NCBI GenBank assembly: GCA_000710935.1
Contig: BAYV01000025.1
Coordinates: 1 to 49,424 of the forward strand
Length of the DNA: 49,424 nucleotides
From: Iodidimonas nitroreducens
GTDB lineage: Bacteria > Pseudomonadota > Alphaproteobacteria > Sphingomonadales > Rhodothalassiaceae
Direction of reading: 5' to 3'
This document shows, piece by piece, positions 1-9,187 of this stretch; within the stretch, counting starts at the first letter, position 1, and each line of letters begins with the position of its first letter. The translations under genes and the position numbers were made by a program. The notes under the pieces are model-generated. The model had not been told where the DNA came from, did not search any database, and worked only from the letters and a program-made list of their open reading frames with translations.

Positions 1-817
1 GATTGCGCGCCACCGCCCGGGTTTCATAGCCGGCAAAAAGGCTCCAGCCGATGCCATTGGGCTTGGCGCGCAGGATTTTGCCCGATCCCGTGGCGCTGGG
101 ATTAATCCGTGGGGGCAAGGCATGGGGCAGGAAATTGCCGATCCGCCCCACAAGCCCCAGATTCGCATCAACAAAAACCGTGCCAAGATCGGCACCCACA
201 CGCGGCGACAGATCCCCCGCAAGCCAATCCCCCCATTCAAAAATCTGATAAAACCAGGCTCGCTCATAATAAAGCTGCACGGTGGGTTCGGCCTCGATCT
301 GATAATCCCAGCCCTGGGGTTCGGGGGAATTGGTCAGGGTATGAACGAATTTCTGGGTCCGCTCCGCCAGCGAAGGTGGCCCCGTCACCCCCAGCGACAA
401 GGTCAGGGTTTCCTGCATATTCCCCACCTGGCCCGAAGCCCCCACCTCCACAAAAAGCCAGCCCGCATAAGGGCGATCATCGGGCTGGCGTTCGCGGATC
501 GTGATATCCTCAGGGGAAAACATCGATTGTCCAATCGCTATGAACAGATCGGTCTCTTTTGCCGCCGGTTTGGAGGGCAGCCAATCCCCGATGAAAGAGA
601 CAGCGCCGGGCCGATCATCGGGGGCCAAAGCCAAAGCCATACGAAATCCATTGGTAAACCAGCGATCCTTGCCATCGCCATAGAGATCATTTTCGCTTTG
701 GAACGATAAAACCGAACGCTTGGGCGATTGAGAAGGCGGCATGCTTTGGGCCAAAGCCGCACTGATGGGCACATTGAGACCGATCAGAAACAGGAAAAAA
801 GCGCTTGGATATGTCAT
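1..817 (-). CDS. LpxR-like lipid A deacylase family (DUF2219), 3' end cut
   Basis: Reading the minus strand from the ATG at 817 gives about 272 uninterrupted codons that run off the left edge. The protein starts with a signal peptide (hydrophobic FFLFLIGLNVPISAALAQ, about residues 6-24). It then shows family hallmarks: an Asn-Asp pair in SFQSENDLYGDGKDRWFTNG (N43/D44), then ERQPDDRPYAGW, and an H-containing helix followed by GWDYQIEAEP and YERAW. LpxR proteins are outer-membrane beta-barrels that remove the 3'-acyloxyacyl chain of lipid A in a Ca-dependent reaction; that activity is inferred from the family. The C-terminal part of the barrel is missing only because the window ends. Start chosen because it directly precedes the signal peptide; the Shine-Dalgarno match is weak. 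Confidence 0.85.
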   Translation of the reverse strand, partial: MTYPSAFFLFLIGLNVPISAALAQSMPPSQSPKRSVLSFQSENDLYGDGKDRWFTNGFRMALALAPDDRPGAVSFIGDWLPSKPAAKETDLFIAIGQSMFSPEDITIRERQPDDRPYAGWLFVEVGASGQVGNMQETLTLSLGVTGPPSLAERTQKFVHTLTNSPEPQGWDYQIEAEPTVQLYYERAWFYQIFEWGDWLAGDLSPRVGADLGTVFVDANLGLVGRIGNFLPHALPPRINPSATGSGKILRAKPNGIGWSLFAGYETRAVARN

Positions 818-1336
818 GAGACTCAGCTGCCATCAGGAAAGATGAAGAAGGATTAAGCACAATCTGAAGGGAGGATCACCCCTTCATCGCATAGGCGGGA
901 GGCATTTCTTCTCAGGTTTCACAAAAATTTCAAATCCGATCCATCGCCATATTATTTCAATATATTTCATATTGGGGTTTTCATAGGGCTTATAAGTTTA
1001 ACCACACAATATTGTTATTAATGGGGAAATAAGGCATTTTTTGGCGCATATCCTATATATTTTGAACCCATGCATTTTTTATTAGGGTGAGTATTTACGA
1101 TCACAGCCCTGTGATCTCTGTTTAAAGCTGCAAATTTCTTAATAATACATTTCTGTATTGTTTTATTCATCTCGTCATTCAGGCTGGATATTTAATCAAA
1201 TTTAATCATTTATCGGCCAGATTATTGTCACATGACGAGATATTTCAAAACGCACTGGCCGGGTCTGGTCATCATCATAGATCAACATTGTTTGTTTGCG
1301 GGGGAAAGCGTGTTTTTAAAATCACAATCAAATTAT
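818..1336. other. AT-rich intergenic promoter region
   Basis: This divergent gap lies between the LpxR-like gene (-) and the porin operon (+). It is markedly AT-rich from about 900 to 1230, unlike the genes on either side. It contains the perfect palindrome at 1099-1116 and no convincing reading frame. It presumably carries the promoters of both flanking units, but no -35/-10 pair stands out clearly enough to call. Confidence 0.6.
1099..1116. promoter_or_regulatory. Perfect palindrome, possible operator
   Basis: GATCACAG-CC-CTGTGATC is an 18-bp perfect inverted repeat with a 2-base centre in the AT-rich gap upstream of the porin/PstS-like/chemoreceptor operon. Its half sites are the inward-facing version of a CRP-like TGTGA/TCACA pair, so it is not a canonical CRP box. 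A dimeric regulator could bind here; this is inference from symmetry and position. Confidence 0.4.
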
Positions 1337-2728
1337 ATGGCTTATCAGGCAAATGCGGCAGCCCAAAGGTTGCGTACGCGACTCATGCACTCTGCCGCCA
1401 GCCTTGCTATCCTGCTGTGTGCCGCCCCAGCCATGGCCCAATCGGCTACGGCCGATGAACAGGCCCGGATAGAGGCTTTGGAACAGCAATTGCAGCAGGT
1501 TCTGGGGGTTGTGCAATCCCTGAGCCAGGAACTGAAGGCGCTGAAATCGAGCCAATCCGAGCCAGGCAATGCAGCCCCCGGCGACGCCCCGGCTCAAAAC
1601 CTTTCCGCCGACACTTTGTCTCCCATTGATCTCTCCAAACGCCTTGATGAGGTGACGGCATCCGTCGCTGAAACCAATGCCCGCCTCGATGATGTGGAAG
1701 ATATCGCTTTTGATATTGATGAGCGGGTGGGCAGCCGGGCTTTGGTGCGCGCCTTTGATGCCAAAAGCTTTGATCTGGGGGGTATGCTCCATACCGCCGC
1801 CACCTTCGTCGATGGCCAGAATAATGATGAATTTGCCGTCAACCGCCTGACCTTCGAGCTGTTTGCCAAGGCGGAATTGAATGATAAATGGTCCTTGTTC
1901 GTGGCGCAGGCTTTCATCCGGGAATCCAATATCAATTTCATCGATCCGGGGGCGCGGCTCGATCCCAATTTCAATATCGGGTCATCCTCTCCTTTGGTGA
2001 TTGCCACCGCCACCTATAAAGCCAATGACAAATTCGTTCTCGATATGGGCCGTTTCATCACGCCTCATGGTATCGTCAATATCGAGCATTTCCCGGCCAT
2101 TTTGCTTGATCCCGAACAGCCGCAATTCCTGCGTCCCTTTGGCGGACAAACGATCTTTGCCAATTTCCTCAATGGGGCGAAGGCCAGCGGCCAGTTTTAT
2201 AAGCCATTCGGTATCGATGGCACCTTTGGCTATGCCGCCTATGCCGGGACCTTTACCGGAAATAGCGACAGCGTGAATTATGGCGGCCGCGCCTTTTGGA
2301 GCTTTGCCGATACTGGCATCACTCTCGGCGCCAATGTGGGCGGCGGTCGGCGCGATGGAAGCGATAGCGATTATGTGCTTTATGGTGCCGATCTGCTCTA
2401 TGACAAGGGCATGATCTTGTGGAAAAACGAGCTGTTCGTCACCAGCGAGGATCAAGGCGGCGACAGGCTGGCCTTTTATTCCCAGCCTGGCCTGCGTTTT
2501 GGCGATAGCTGGACGGCCTTCTACCGCTTTGATTTCCTGGATGACGGCACTGAAGCCGGCGACCGTAAAGAGCATTCCATCGGCTTTACCTTCAAGCCCA
2601 TTCCGCAGGTTCATTTGCGCGCCATCGCAAGGCTCAATCGTTTTGATGCCGGCACCGGCCTCACGGGCAATGACTTCCCAAGTGCCAATGCCGAAAATTA
2701 TCAGCTTTCAGCAACATTCTCATTCTAA
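1337..2728 (+). CDS. Outer-membrane porin with N-terminal coiled coil
   Basis: The 463-residue protein has a signal peptide ending at AAPAMAQS, a heptad-like coiled coil (ARIEALEQQLQQVLGVVQSL), a linker, and a 16-strand-like beta-barrel with alternating aromatic and polar strands ending in a terminal Phe (SATFSF). The layout matches trimeric porins with an N-terminal coiled-coil stalk, such as OprO/P- or DcaP-like porins. The substrate cannot be read from the sequence, but the next gene is PstS-like, so an anion such as phosphate is a reasonable guess. Starts at 1232, 1337 and 1385 are all in frame. I prefer 1337, which leaves an Arg-rich n-region before the hydrophobic core; 1385 would also give a good signal peptide. 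The gene leads a three-gene unit, with only 14 bases before the next start. Confidence 0.85.
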   Translation: MAYQANAAAQRLRTRLMHSAASLAILLCAAPAMAQSATADEQARIEALEQQLQQVLGVVQSLSQELKALKSSQSEPGNAAPGDAPAQNLSADTLSPIDLSKRLDEVTASVAETNARLDDVEDIAFDIDERVGSRALVRAFDAKSFDLGGMLHTAATFVDGQNNDEFAVNRLTFELFAKAELNDKWSLFVAQAFIRESNINFIDPGARLDPNFNIGSSSPLVIATATYKANDKFVLDMGRFITPHGIVNIEHFPAILLDPEQPQFLRPFGGQTIFANFLNGAKASGQFYKPFGIDGTFGYAAYAGTFTGNSDSVNYGGRAFWSFADTGITLGANVGGGRRDGSDSDYVLYGADLLYDKGMILWKNELFVTSEDQGGDRLAFYSQPGLRFGDSWTAFYRFDFLDDGTEAGDRKEHSIGFTFKPIPQVHLRAIARLNRFDAGTGLTGNDFPSANAENYQLSATFSF

Positions 2729-2742
2729 GGCGGGGCCATAGC

Positions 2743-3207
2743 ATGTTCAAAACGATGAAATACAGCCTGGCCGCCTTCATGATGATGATCGGTCCGGCTT
2801 TTTGGGCCAATGTCGCGCAGGCTGCTGATTATGCCGTGATCATTCATAGCGATAATAAAATTGATCTGGCGGGCAATGCGGCACGTGAAATCATCAAGCA
2901 GCTTTATTTAAAAGAACTGACCCAATGGCCGAATGGTCTGGCGGCGGAGCCTTTCGGCCGCGAAAGCGGCTCGGCGGTGCAGCTTGCCTTTGAAAAGCAG
3001 GTGCTTGGGCTTTCAGGATCGGAAAGCAGCAATCATTGGGCCCGCATGAAACAAACCAAAGGGGAAACCCCCCCGCGGGAAGTGGGGCCTGATCGTGTTC
3101 TGTTTCGGCTGGTCGGCAAATTTCCCGGCGGATTTGCTGTGGTCACGGCAGAAGAAATGGCCAATGCGCCGTCATCCGTGATGGTGCTTTATAATTTCAG
3201 CGATTGA
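2743..3207 (+). CDS. Small PstS-like periplasmic substrate-binding protein
   Basis: The 154-residue protein has a clear signal peptide (MKYSLAAFMMMIGPAFWANVAQAAD). The mature part carries features of the short PstS-like proteins: REIIKQLYLKELTQWPNG, a GRESGSAVQLAFEKQVLG helix, and the GETPPREV segment before FPGGFAVV. It is about half the length of true PstS, so it corresponds to one lobe-like fragment of a PBP-like domain rather than a full Venus-flytrap. No ABC permease or ATPase is nearby. It lies between a porin and a chemoreceptor on the same strand (14 and 18 bases), which suggests it presents a captured ligand to the receptor or senses it with the porin; that role is inference. Confidence 0.75.
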   Translation: MFKTMKYSLAAFMMMIGPAFWANVAQAADYAVIIHSDNKIDLAGNAAREIIKQLYLKELTQWPNGLAAEPFGRESGSAVQLAFEKQVLGLSGSESSNHWARMKQTKGETPPREVGPDRVLFRLVGKFPGGFAVVTAEEMANAPSSVMVLYNFSD

Positions 3208-3225
3208 TCCCTGTGGGAAAACTCC

Positions 3226-4986
3226 ATGTTTAAAAAAGCGACCACTGCATTTGCCGTCCTTTCTATCCAAGGGAAAATGCTGTTTCTTCTGGGTATATTG
3301 GGCTTTCTGGTGATCGGCGGTCTGATGCTTGTGCAATATCAGATTTTTGGCGCCAGAACGGCTATTTCAGACCAATCCATATATCTCGATACGCTCGAGC
3401 GCACCAATGGTATGCAAAAAGCATTCGGTGATATGAAATACTGGTTTTCCGATCTCGCCAATAGCTTGTCGAGCGAGGCCGAAGAGCAAGGCGCGCTTGC
3501 GCTCAAAAATTTTCGCGCCAGTGCACAGGATTTGAAGGCCCTCAGCCCACAGGAACGCGACAAGCTGATCCGCAATGCCGAGCAGATCGAAAAGCTCTCT
3601 CTCGATTCTCTGGTCGAATATATGATGGAAGAGCGCAGCAAGGGCGATGCCCTGATGGCACAGGCGCGGGACCTGATCACGGAAAATGACCGGGTCATCA
3701 GCGCTCTGCTGGCCAAAACCCGCCAGGATGCCGAAATGGCCGCGCAATTGGTGGATAAAGATAGCAGGCTCGCATCGCTGCTGGGATTTGCGGCGATTGC
3801 CATTCTGATTATTTGTGGCCTGTCGATCGTTGTCACCGTGCAAAAATCCGTGGTCATGCCGATCCGCCAGATCACCGATGCGATGAAAGCGGTTTCTCGT
3901 GGGGAACAGGATTCCGATATTCCCTATCGCGATAATCCTGGCGAACTGGGCGATATGGCCCGCGCCGTGGCGATTTTCAGCGAAAATGGCAAGAAAATCG
4001 ACCAGATGAATGCCGAACGCGAAGCCCAGCGCGAAGCCCAGGAACAAGAACGCCAAAGGCTGGCAGAAGAAAAGCAGGCCCGTGACGCGCAGCAGCAAAA
4101 AGAACTGACAAGGCAGGCTGAACAGCAAAAAGCCATGGCCCAATCGGTGATCGAATTGTTGCAAGGCCGGGTTTTCTCCACCCTGGATCAGGTGGTGTCG
4201 TCTGCGCATGAGCTTGAAGACGCATCAAGCACCATGGGATCGGCGGTCACGAAATCGCAAACCACGGCCAGCGATGTGTCGGTGGCCTCTGAAACCGCCA
4301 CATCCCACGCCCAAAGCGTGGCATCGGCGGCAGCCCAAATGGCCGCTTCCGTGCAGGAAATTGCCAGGCAGATCGCCGCATCAACCAGAGTGACCAGCGA
4401 AGCGGTCAGCCAGCAGAGTCGGGTGAAGGGAACTGCCCAGAGAATGGTGGAGCTGGTGGGCGAGGTGACCCGCGTGGTGGGGCTGATCGATGAAATTGCC
4501 GATATGACCAATCTGCTCGCCCTGAACGCAACCATCGAAGCCGCGCGGGCCGGTGAAGCGGGCCGGGGTTTCTCTGTCGTGGCCGCCGAAGTGCGCACCC
4601 TGGCCGGTGAAACCCAAAAAGCCACGGAAAGCATTTCCAGGCAGATCACGGAAATCCATTCAGCCAGCCGCGAAACGGCTTCGGCAGTAGATGACATTGG
4701 CCTGTCTATTCAGAAAATCGATGAAGTCTCAACCGCTGTGGCCGCCGCCATCGAGGAACAGCAGGCCTCCACCGATGAAATCAGCCGCTCTATTTCTGAA
4801 GCTGCCGACAGCACGGCCGGCATATCGGAAATGATCGCCTCCGTGGTCCGTGATATTGAATTGACCGGCAAAAGCGCCACCAATGTCTCGGAACTCTCTG
4901 AAGTGCTGTTGTCGATTGCATCAAATCTCCGCACCGAAGTGGATGGTTATCTGCAAACGCTGGATGAACGGAAAAAAGTCGCCTGA
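3226..4986 (+). CDS. Methyl-accepting chemotaxis protein
   Basis: The 586-residue transducer has a first transmembrane helix at about residues 17-38 and a helical periplasmic sensor at about 40-185. A second transmembrane helix ([20 protein letters not shown]) and a HAMP domain beginning [17 protein letters not shown] follow. Next come a very Gln/Glu/Arg-rich coiled coil (about 262-305) and the cytoplasmic signalling hairpin. The hairpin tip is intact: [20 protein letters not shown] then [17 protein letters not shown]. The last gene of the porin/PstS-like unit, it probably signals ligand status to CheW/CheA, whose genes are not in this window. The sequence ends in a basic tail without a CheR-binding pentapeptide. 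Confidence 0.93.
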   Translation: MFKKATTAFAVLSIQGKMLFLLGILGFLVIGGLMLVQYQIFGARTAISDQSIYLDTLERTNGMQKAFGDMKYWFSDLANSLSSEAEEQGALALKNFRASAQDLKALSPQERDKLIRNAEQIEKLSLDSLVEYMMEERSKGDALMAQARDLITENDRVISALLAKTRQDAEMAAQLVDKDSRLASLLGFAAIAILIICGLSIVVTVQKSVVMPIRQITDAMKAVSRGEQDSDIPYRDNPGELGDMARAVAIFSENGKKIDQMNAEREAQREAQEQERQRLAEEKQARDAQQQKELTRQAEQQKAMAQSVIELLQGRVFSTLDQVVSSAHELEDASSTMGSAVTKSQTTASDVSVASETATSHAQSVASAAAQMAASVQEIARQIAASTRVTSEAVSQQSRVKGTAQRMVELVGEVTRVVGLIDEIADMTNLLALNATIEAARAGEAGRGFSVVAAEVRTLAGETQKATESISRQITEIHSASRETASAVDDIGLSIQKIDEVSTAVAAAIEEQQASTDEISRSISEAADSTAGISEMIASVVRDIELTGKSATNVSELSEVLLSIASNLRTEVDGYLQTLDERKKVA

Positions 4987-5247
4987 GAAATGATAGGCTC
5001 TACAGATCGAGATTACATGTGTACTGACCTGCCCAATCTCCTTGACATTCGCGCTAATGAGGCGCATTGAACCTTCTGATTTCTCGCGATCACGCGAAAC
5101 GCCGCCGGATCATAGCGATTTAAACGGCCTCTCATCTCGAGACATTTCAATATTTATTTTCCATGGCCCGGATGCGTGTGGGCTGCGGCAACGCATCGCC
5201 CGGCTGCCATTGATGGCTGGCCTGCGCCGTGCAGAAAGTTACGCTTC

Positions 5248-6570
5248 GTGACCAACCCGACCTTTGCAGATCTTGGCCTGACCAAGACCATCAGCACCGC
5301 CCTTGATCAACTGGGCATCACCCAACCCACCCCCATTCAGGCACAAGCCATTCCGCCGCTGCTTTCAGGCCGTGATGTGCTGGGCATTGCCCAAACCGGC
5401 ACCGGCAAAACCGCCGCCTTTTCCCTGCCTTTGATCCAGCTTTTGACCAGCAGCCCCATCACCGTCAAGCCGGGCCAACCCCGGGCCTTGATCCTTGCCC
5501 CCACGCGGGAATTGGCCTTGCAGATTTCGGATGCCATCCGCACCTTTTCTAAGGGCAGCCGGCTTTCGCAAAGCGTGGTTGTGGGCGGCGTTCCCATGGG
5601 CCGACAGGTGCGTGATGTGGCGCGCGGCATCGATATTCTGATCGCCACCCCCGGTCGCCTGCTCGATCTCATCAGCCAGCGCCATGTGCGCCTTGATGGC
5701 TGCGATTTTCTGGTTCTGGATGAAGCAGACCGGATGCTGGATATGGGGTTCATTCATGATATCCGCAAAATTGTTGCACTGATCAAAAAGAACCGTCAGT
5801 CGCTGCTTTTCTCCGCCACCATGCCCGCGCCCATCCAGCGCTTTGCCGATGAAATTCTGCATCAGCCGGTGCGGGTCGATATCACCCCTGAAACCATCAC
5901 TGTTGATCGGATCGAGCAGCATGTGCATCATGTGGCGCAAAATGATAAGCGTGCCTTGCTCACCAAAATTCTGGGTGATCCAGCCTTAAGCCGCGTGATC
6001 GTTTTCAGCCGCACCAAACATGGCGCCGACCGGATCGCCACCCAACTCGAACGTGCCGGGATCAGCGCCGATGCCATCCATGGCAATAAATCGCAAAATG
6101 CGCGCCAGAAAGCTTTAAACAGCTTTCGATCCGGCCAATCGCGTATTCTTGTGGCCACCGATATTGCCGCCCGGGGGATCGATGTGGATCATATCACCCA
6201 TGTCATCAATTTTGACCTGCCCCATGAGCCGGAAAGCTATGTTCATCGCATCGGGCGCACGGCCCGGGCGGGCACCCAGGGCATTGCCATCAGCTTTTGT
6301 GATGAAACCGAATATCCCCTGCTGCGCGAAATCGAAAAGCTGACCCGCAGAACATTGGATCTGGCTGGCGGAACGCCGCCCAGCGGTCCGGTGGCCTCGA
6401 TCCGCTCAGCCAGAAGCGGCAAGAGCGGTGGCGGCGGGCGTGGGGGTCGCACTGGATCATCTGCGGGCGCATCCCGTGGCCATGAGGGCGCAAAACGCCA
6501 TGGCGCACCGGCAGGCCAAAATCCTCGCCGTCCGCAATCCTCTCAGCGCAGAGCCACAGCTTCCCGATAA
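5248..6570 (+). CDS. DEAD-box ATP-dependent RNA helicase, RhlE type
   Basis: The 440-residue helicase carries every core motif in order: Q motif (GITQPTPIQAQAIP), motif I AQTGTGKT, PTRELALQ, DEAD in VLDEADRMLDMGF, SAT in LFSATMP, ARGIDV and HRIGRTARAG. The C-terminal tail is Gly/Arg/Ser-rich and basic, as in RhlE/CsdA-type helicases that act on rRNA and mRNA structure. I place the start at the GTG at 5248 (VTNPTFADLGL) because the in-frame sequence before it does not resemble family N-termini. The 3' end overlaps the convergent metallo-beta-lactamase gene by 28 bases. Confidence 0.93.
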   Translation: MTNPTFADLGLTKTISTALDQLGITQPTPIQAQAIPPLLSGRDVLGIAQTGTGKTAAFSLPLIQLLTSSPITVKPGQPRALILAPTRELALQISDAIRTFSKGSRLSQSVVVGGVPMGRQVRDVARGIDILIATPGRLLDLISQRHVRLDGCDFLVLDEADRMLDMGFIHDIRKIVALIKKNRQSLLFSATMPAPIQRFADEILHQPVRVDITPETITVDRIEQHVHHVAQNDKRALLTKILGDPALSRVIVFSRTKHGADRIATQLERAGISADAIHGNKSQNARQKALNSFRSGQSRILVATDIAARGIDVDHITHVINFDLPHEPESYVHRIGRTARAGTQGIAISFCDETEYPLLREIEKLTRRTLDLAGGTPPSGPVASIRSARSGKSGGGGRGGRTGSSAGASRGHEGAKRHGAPAGQNPRRPQSSQRRATASR

Positions 6571-7901
6571 TCGGGGACCCGGGTTTTCCAGCCTAAATCC
6601 TCTTCGATCCGGCGGCGCAGGCAATCTGCTGCCGCCGGTTCGCCATGGGTGATAAACGTACAGCGCGGAGGGCTTTCCAGATGCCCCAGCCAATCCATGA
6701 TGCCATTGCTATCGGCATGGGCAGAAAGCATGGGCAGCGCTTTTACCTCGGCTTTCACCGGATGATAGGCCCCATGGATCTTGATCGATTGCGCCCCCGC
6801 CAGCATCGCTTCACCGCGCGTGCCCCCGGCCTGAAATCCCGTGAATAAAATGCAATTGCGATGATCGGAAACATAGCTTTTCAAATGATGCAGCACCCGT
6901 CCACCCGTGGCCATTCCACTGGCTGAAATCAGAATTTTGGGCATGGGATCATGATCAAGGGCTTTGGAGTCTTCCACCTCTCGCACATAACGGGCAGCGG
7001 AGAATATCTTTTCACACTGCTCGGGGGATAATTTATGTTCGCCCGCATGACGAGCATAAAGCTCGGTAGCATTGATCGCCATGGGGCTATCGAGGAAAAT
7101 GGGCAGGTCGCCAATCTTTCGGGCCTCTTTCAATCGCCACAGATGATATAAAAGCATTTGCGCCCGCCCCACGGCAAAAGAGGCCAGCAAAACCGTTCCC
7201 CCACGTGCCGCAGTTTGATTGATGATGGCGGCCAGCGCGGTTTCCACATCGCCCGGATCATGCACTTTATTGCCATAGGTGGATTCAACAACCAGATAAT
7301 CGGCATGATGAAGGATCGCCGGATCAATCATGATCGGGCTGTCCTTCCGCCCCAGATCACCGGAAAAAACGATCCGGCGCCCCGCTATTTGAAGCTCAAC
7401 AATGGCCGCGCCCAGAATATGCCCGGCAGGCCGAAATAAAACCGTGCCAATCCCATCGAGATCGAAAGGCGCGTCAAATGCCACGGGCTTTAGATGCTCC
7501 AAAGCCCGCACGGCATCCCGCTGAGAATAAAGCGGTTGGGCGGACCGATGTTTGGAAAAGCCATGGCGATTGGCAAAGTCTGCGTCTTTTTCCTGCAGAA
7601 ATCCGCTATCCGGCAACAGAATATGGCAAAGATCACAGGTGCCGCTTGTGGCATAAACCTTTCCCTTGAAACCATTTTTGATCAATAGCGGTAGAGAGCC
7701 CGAATGATCGATATGGGCATGCGTCAGGATGACAGCATCAATGGATGCGGGGGCAATGGGAAAGGGCTGCCAGTTTTTCAAACGAAGCTGCTTATAGCCC
7801 TGAAACAGGCCACAATCCACAAGGATGCGTTTTTTTTGGTGCTCAATCAGATATTTGGAGCCAGTCACCGTGCCTACGCCGCCCAAAAATGTGATCTTCA
7901 T
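6543..7901 (-). CDS. Beta-CASP metallo-beta-lactamase-fold RNase family protein
   Basis: The 452-residue protein starts MKITFLGGVGTVTGSKYLI and contains the metal-binding motif THAHIDHSG (H61, H63, D65, H66). Further motifs are FRPAGHILGAA, FSGDLGRKDSPI, a beta-CASP region with DSPMAINATELY, and the RMMBL-type C-terminus with LSAHADSNGIMDWL and FITHGEP. Such proteins resemble CPSF73/YsgC-like exo- or endonucleases acting on RNA; the substrate here is unknown. The ATG at 7901 is preceded by GGAG about 6 bases upstream, so a longer in-frame start at 7970 is rejected. It converges on the helicase gene with overlapping 3' ends. Confidence 0.9.
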   Translation of the reverse strand: MKITFLGGVGTVTGSKYLIEHQKKRILVDCGLFQGYKQLRLKNWQPFPIAPASIDAVILTHAHIDHSGSLPLLIKNGFKGKVYATSGTCDLCHILLPDSGFLQEKDADFANRHGFSKHRSAQPLYSQRDAVRALEHLKPVAFDAPFDLDGIGTVLFRPAGHILGAAIVELQIAGRRIVFSGDLGRKDSPIMIDPAILHHADYLVVESTYGNKVHDPGDVETALAAIINQTAARGGTVLLASFAVGRAQMLLYHLWRLKEARKIGDLPIFLDSPMAINATELYARHAGEHKLSPEQCEKIFSAARYVREVEDSKALDHDPMPKILISASGMATGGRVLHHLKSYVSDHRNCILFTGFQAGGTRGEAMLAGAQSIKIHGAYHPVKAEVKALPMLSAHADSNGIMDWLGHLESPPRCTFITHGEPAAADCLRRRIEEDLGWKTRVPDYREAVALR

Positions 7902-8109
7902 ATCGGCTCCATGGTGATGAATGCGCCTGCGTCGATCACATAGCCTTACAGATAATGACAAAAAATTCACGGGTTACATGCGTGCCGCAGACCTATGCAG
8001 ATGATGCATGGCAGGCGCGCTGCATTCGGAGCTTCCATTGCGCCGCAACAATCGCCAGACTCCCGATGAACGCAATCGCTATGGCTTTTGATGATGAAGG
8101 AGATTTTCG

Positions 8110-8232
8110 ATGTGCACACAGCAAAACCAGCCTTCGGATGCACCGATCAGCCTCACCGACCGATTTCTGAACGCGGCCGCCGTCATTCTCGCCGCCCTTT
8201 GTGGTCTGGCGATCAACAGCCTGATGATATAA
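8110..8232 (+). CDS. 40-residue single-span membrane miniprotein
   Basis: A short frame (MCTQQNQPSDAPISLTDRF, then a hydrophobic stretch of about 20 residues ending NSLMI) is preceded by a perfect AAGGAG at 8097-8102, 7 bases before the ATG. The product has a polar N-terminus and one predicted transmembrane helix rich in Ala and Leu. It precedes the DUF2189 gene on the same strand by 150 bases. No function is recognised. The Shine-Dalgarno quality is the main reason to believe it; very short frames can occur by chance. Confidence 0.5.
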   Translation: MCTQQNQPSDAPISLTDRFLNAAAVILAALCGLAINSLMI

Positions 8233-8348
8233 GCCGCAAAGCATAGGGTCAGGACCCAGCGCTATCACAGATGTTTCACGATAAATTATGACTTTTCTAC
8301 AGGGATGGGATGACCTGCGCGGCAGAATGTCGCATAATGGTGGGGCGT

Positions 8349-8364
8349 TGATCGCAATCGATCA
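8349..8364. repeat. Short palindrome upstream of the DUF2189 gene
   Basis: TGATCG-CAAT-CGATCA is a 6-base-arm inverted repeat about 19 bases before the DUF2189 start. The arms are short enough to arise by chance, so an operator role is only a possibility. Confidence 0.2.
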
Positions 8365-8382
8365 CCAAGAAGGAGAACGCCC

Positions 8383-9177
8383 ATGAACACTGCACATGCT
8401 CAGAATGTTTCTGGCTCGAATGAGCACTCTGCCGATGTTTCCAAAATCCGGCACATAGAAATCAGCGATGTGAAAGCCGCCTTGCGCGCGGGCTATGGCG
8501 ATTTTCTCAAAAGGCCATCCCATGCCATCTTTCTTGGGCTGCTTTATCCGATCTTGTGTTTCATTCTGGTGGCGGCAGTCACCGGGCGCGATCTTTTGCC
8601 CCTTGTTTATCCCCTGATTGCAGGCTTTACCCTTGTGGGGCCCTTTGCCGCTTTGGGGCTTTATGAAATGAGCCGGCGGCGCGAAGAAACAGGGGAAATC
8701 CACTGGCGCGATGCTTTCGGGGTTTTCCGCTCCGCCGCCTTCAGCCAGATTTTGATGCTGGGCCTGCTCATTTTACTGGTTTTTTCCTTGTGGATTTTGG
8801 CCGCCGTGCTGATCTACAGCCACACTTTAGGCACCATCGCCAGCCCTGCGGCCCCTTTGGCCGGGATGTTCAGCACCACCGAAGGCTGGATGATGGTTTT
8901 TGTGGGCAATATCGTGGGTGCGGTTTTTGCGGTGGCCAGCTTCACCATCAGCGTCGTATCCTTTCCCATGCTTTTGGATAAGCATGTGAACGCCCCAACG
9001 GCCCTTGCCACCTCCATTCGGGCCGTGATCGCCAATCCCAAAGCCCTGGGCTATTGGGGCCTGATCGTTGTGGCTGGGCTTTTTGTGGGATTTTTGCCGA
9101 TGGCTGTGGGATTGGCCGTGGTTTTCCCCATTCTTGGCCATGCCACTTGGCATCTTTATCGGGCGCTGATTGCCTAA
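8383..9177 (+). CDS. DUF2189 family integral membrane protein
   Basis: The 264-residue protein has a polar N-terminus with IRHIEISDVKAALRAGYGDF, then about six hydrophobic helices. Family-typical segments are AGFTLVGPFAALGLYEMSRR, a WRDAFGVFRS loop, SFPMLLDKHVNAPTAL, and FPILGHATWHLYRALI at the C-terminus. These match the DUF2189 membrane proteins common in Alphaproteobacteria, whose biochemical role is unknown to me. A good AAGGAG lies 7 bases before the ATG. The 3' end faces the LuxR regulator gene with a 10-base gap. Confidence 0.85.
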   Translation: MNTAHAQNVSGSNEHSADVSKIRHIEISDVKAALRAGYGDFLKRPSHAIFLGLLYPILCFILVAAVTGRDLLPLVYPLIAGFTLVGPFAALGLYEMSRRREETGEIHWRDAFGVFRSAAFSQILMLGLLILLVFSLWILAAVLIYSHTLGTIASPAAPLAGMFSTTEGWMMVFVGNIVGAVFAVASFTISVVSFPMLLDKHVNAPTALATSIRAVIANPKALGYWGLIVVAGLFVGFLPMAVGLAVVFPILGHATWHLYRALIA

Positions 9178-9187
9178 GGCTCCAATC

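Noticed and set aside
122-709. 195-codon plus-strand frame at the left end
   Set aside because: It is the complement of the LpxR-like gene; the minus-strand product carries recognisable family motifs and a signal peptide.
5042-5251. 69-codon frame before the DEAD-box helicase
   Set aside because: No ribosome site, odd composition, and it overlaps the helicase start.
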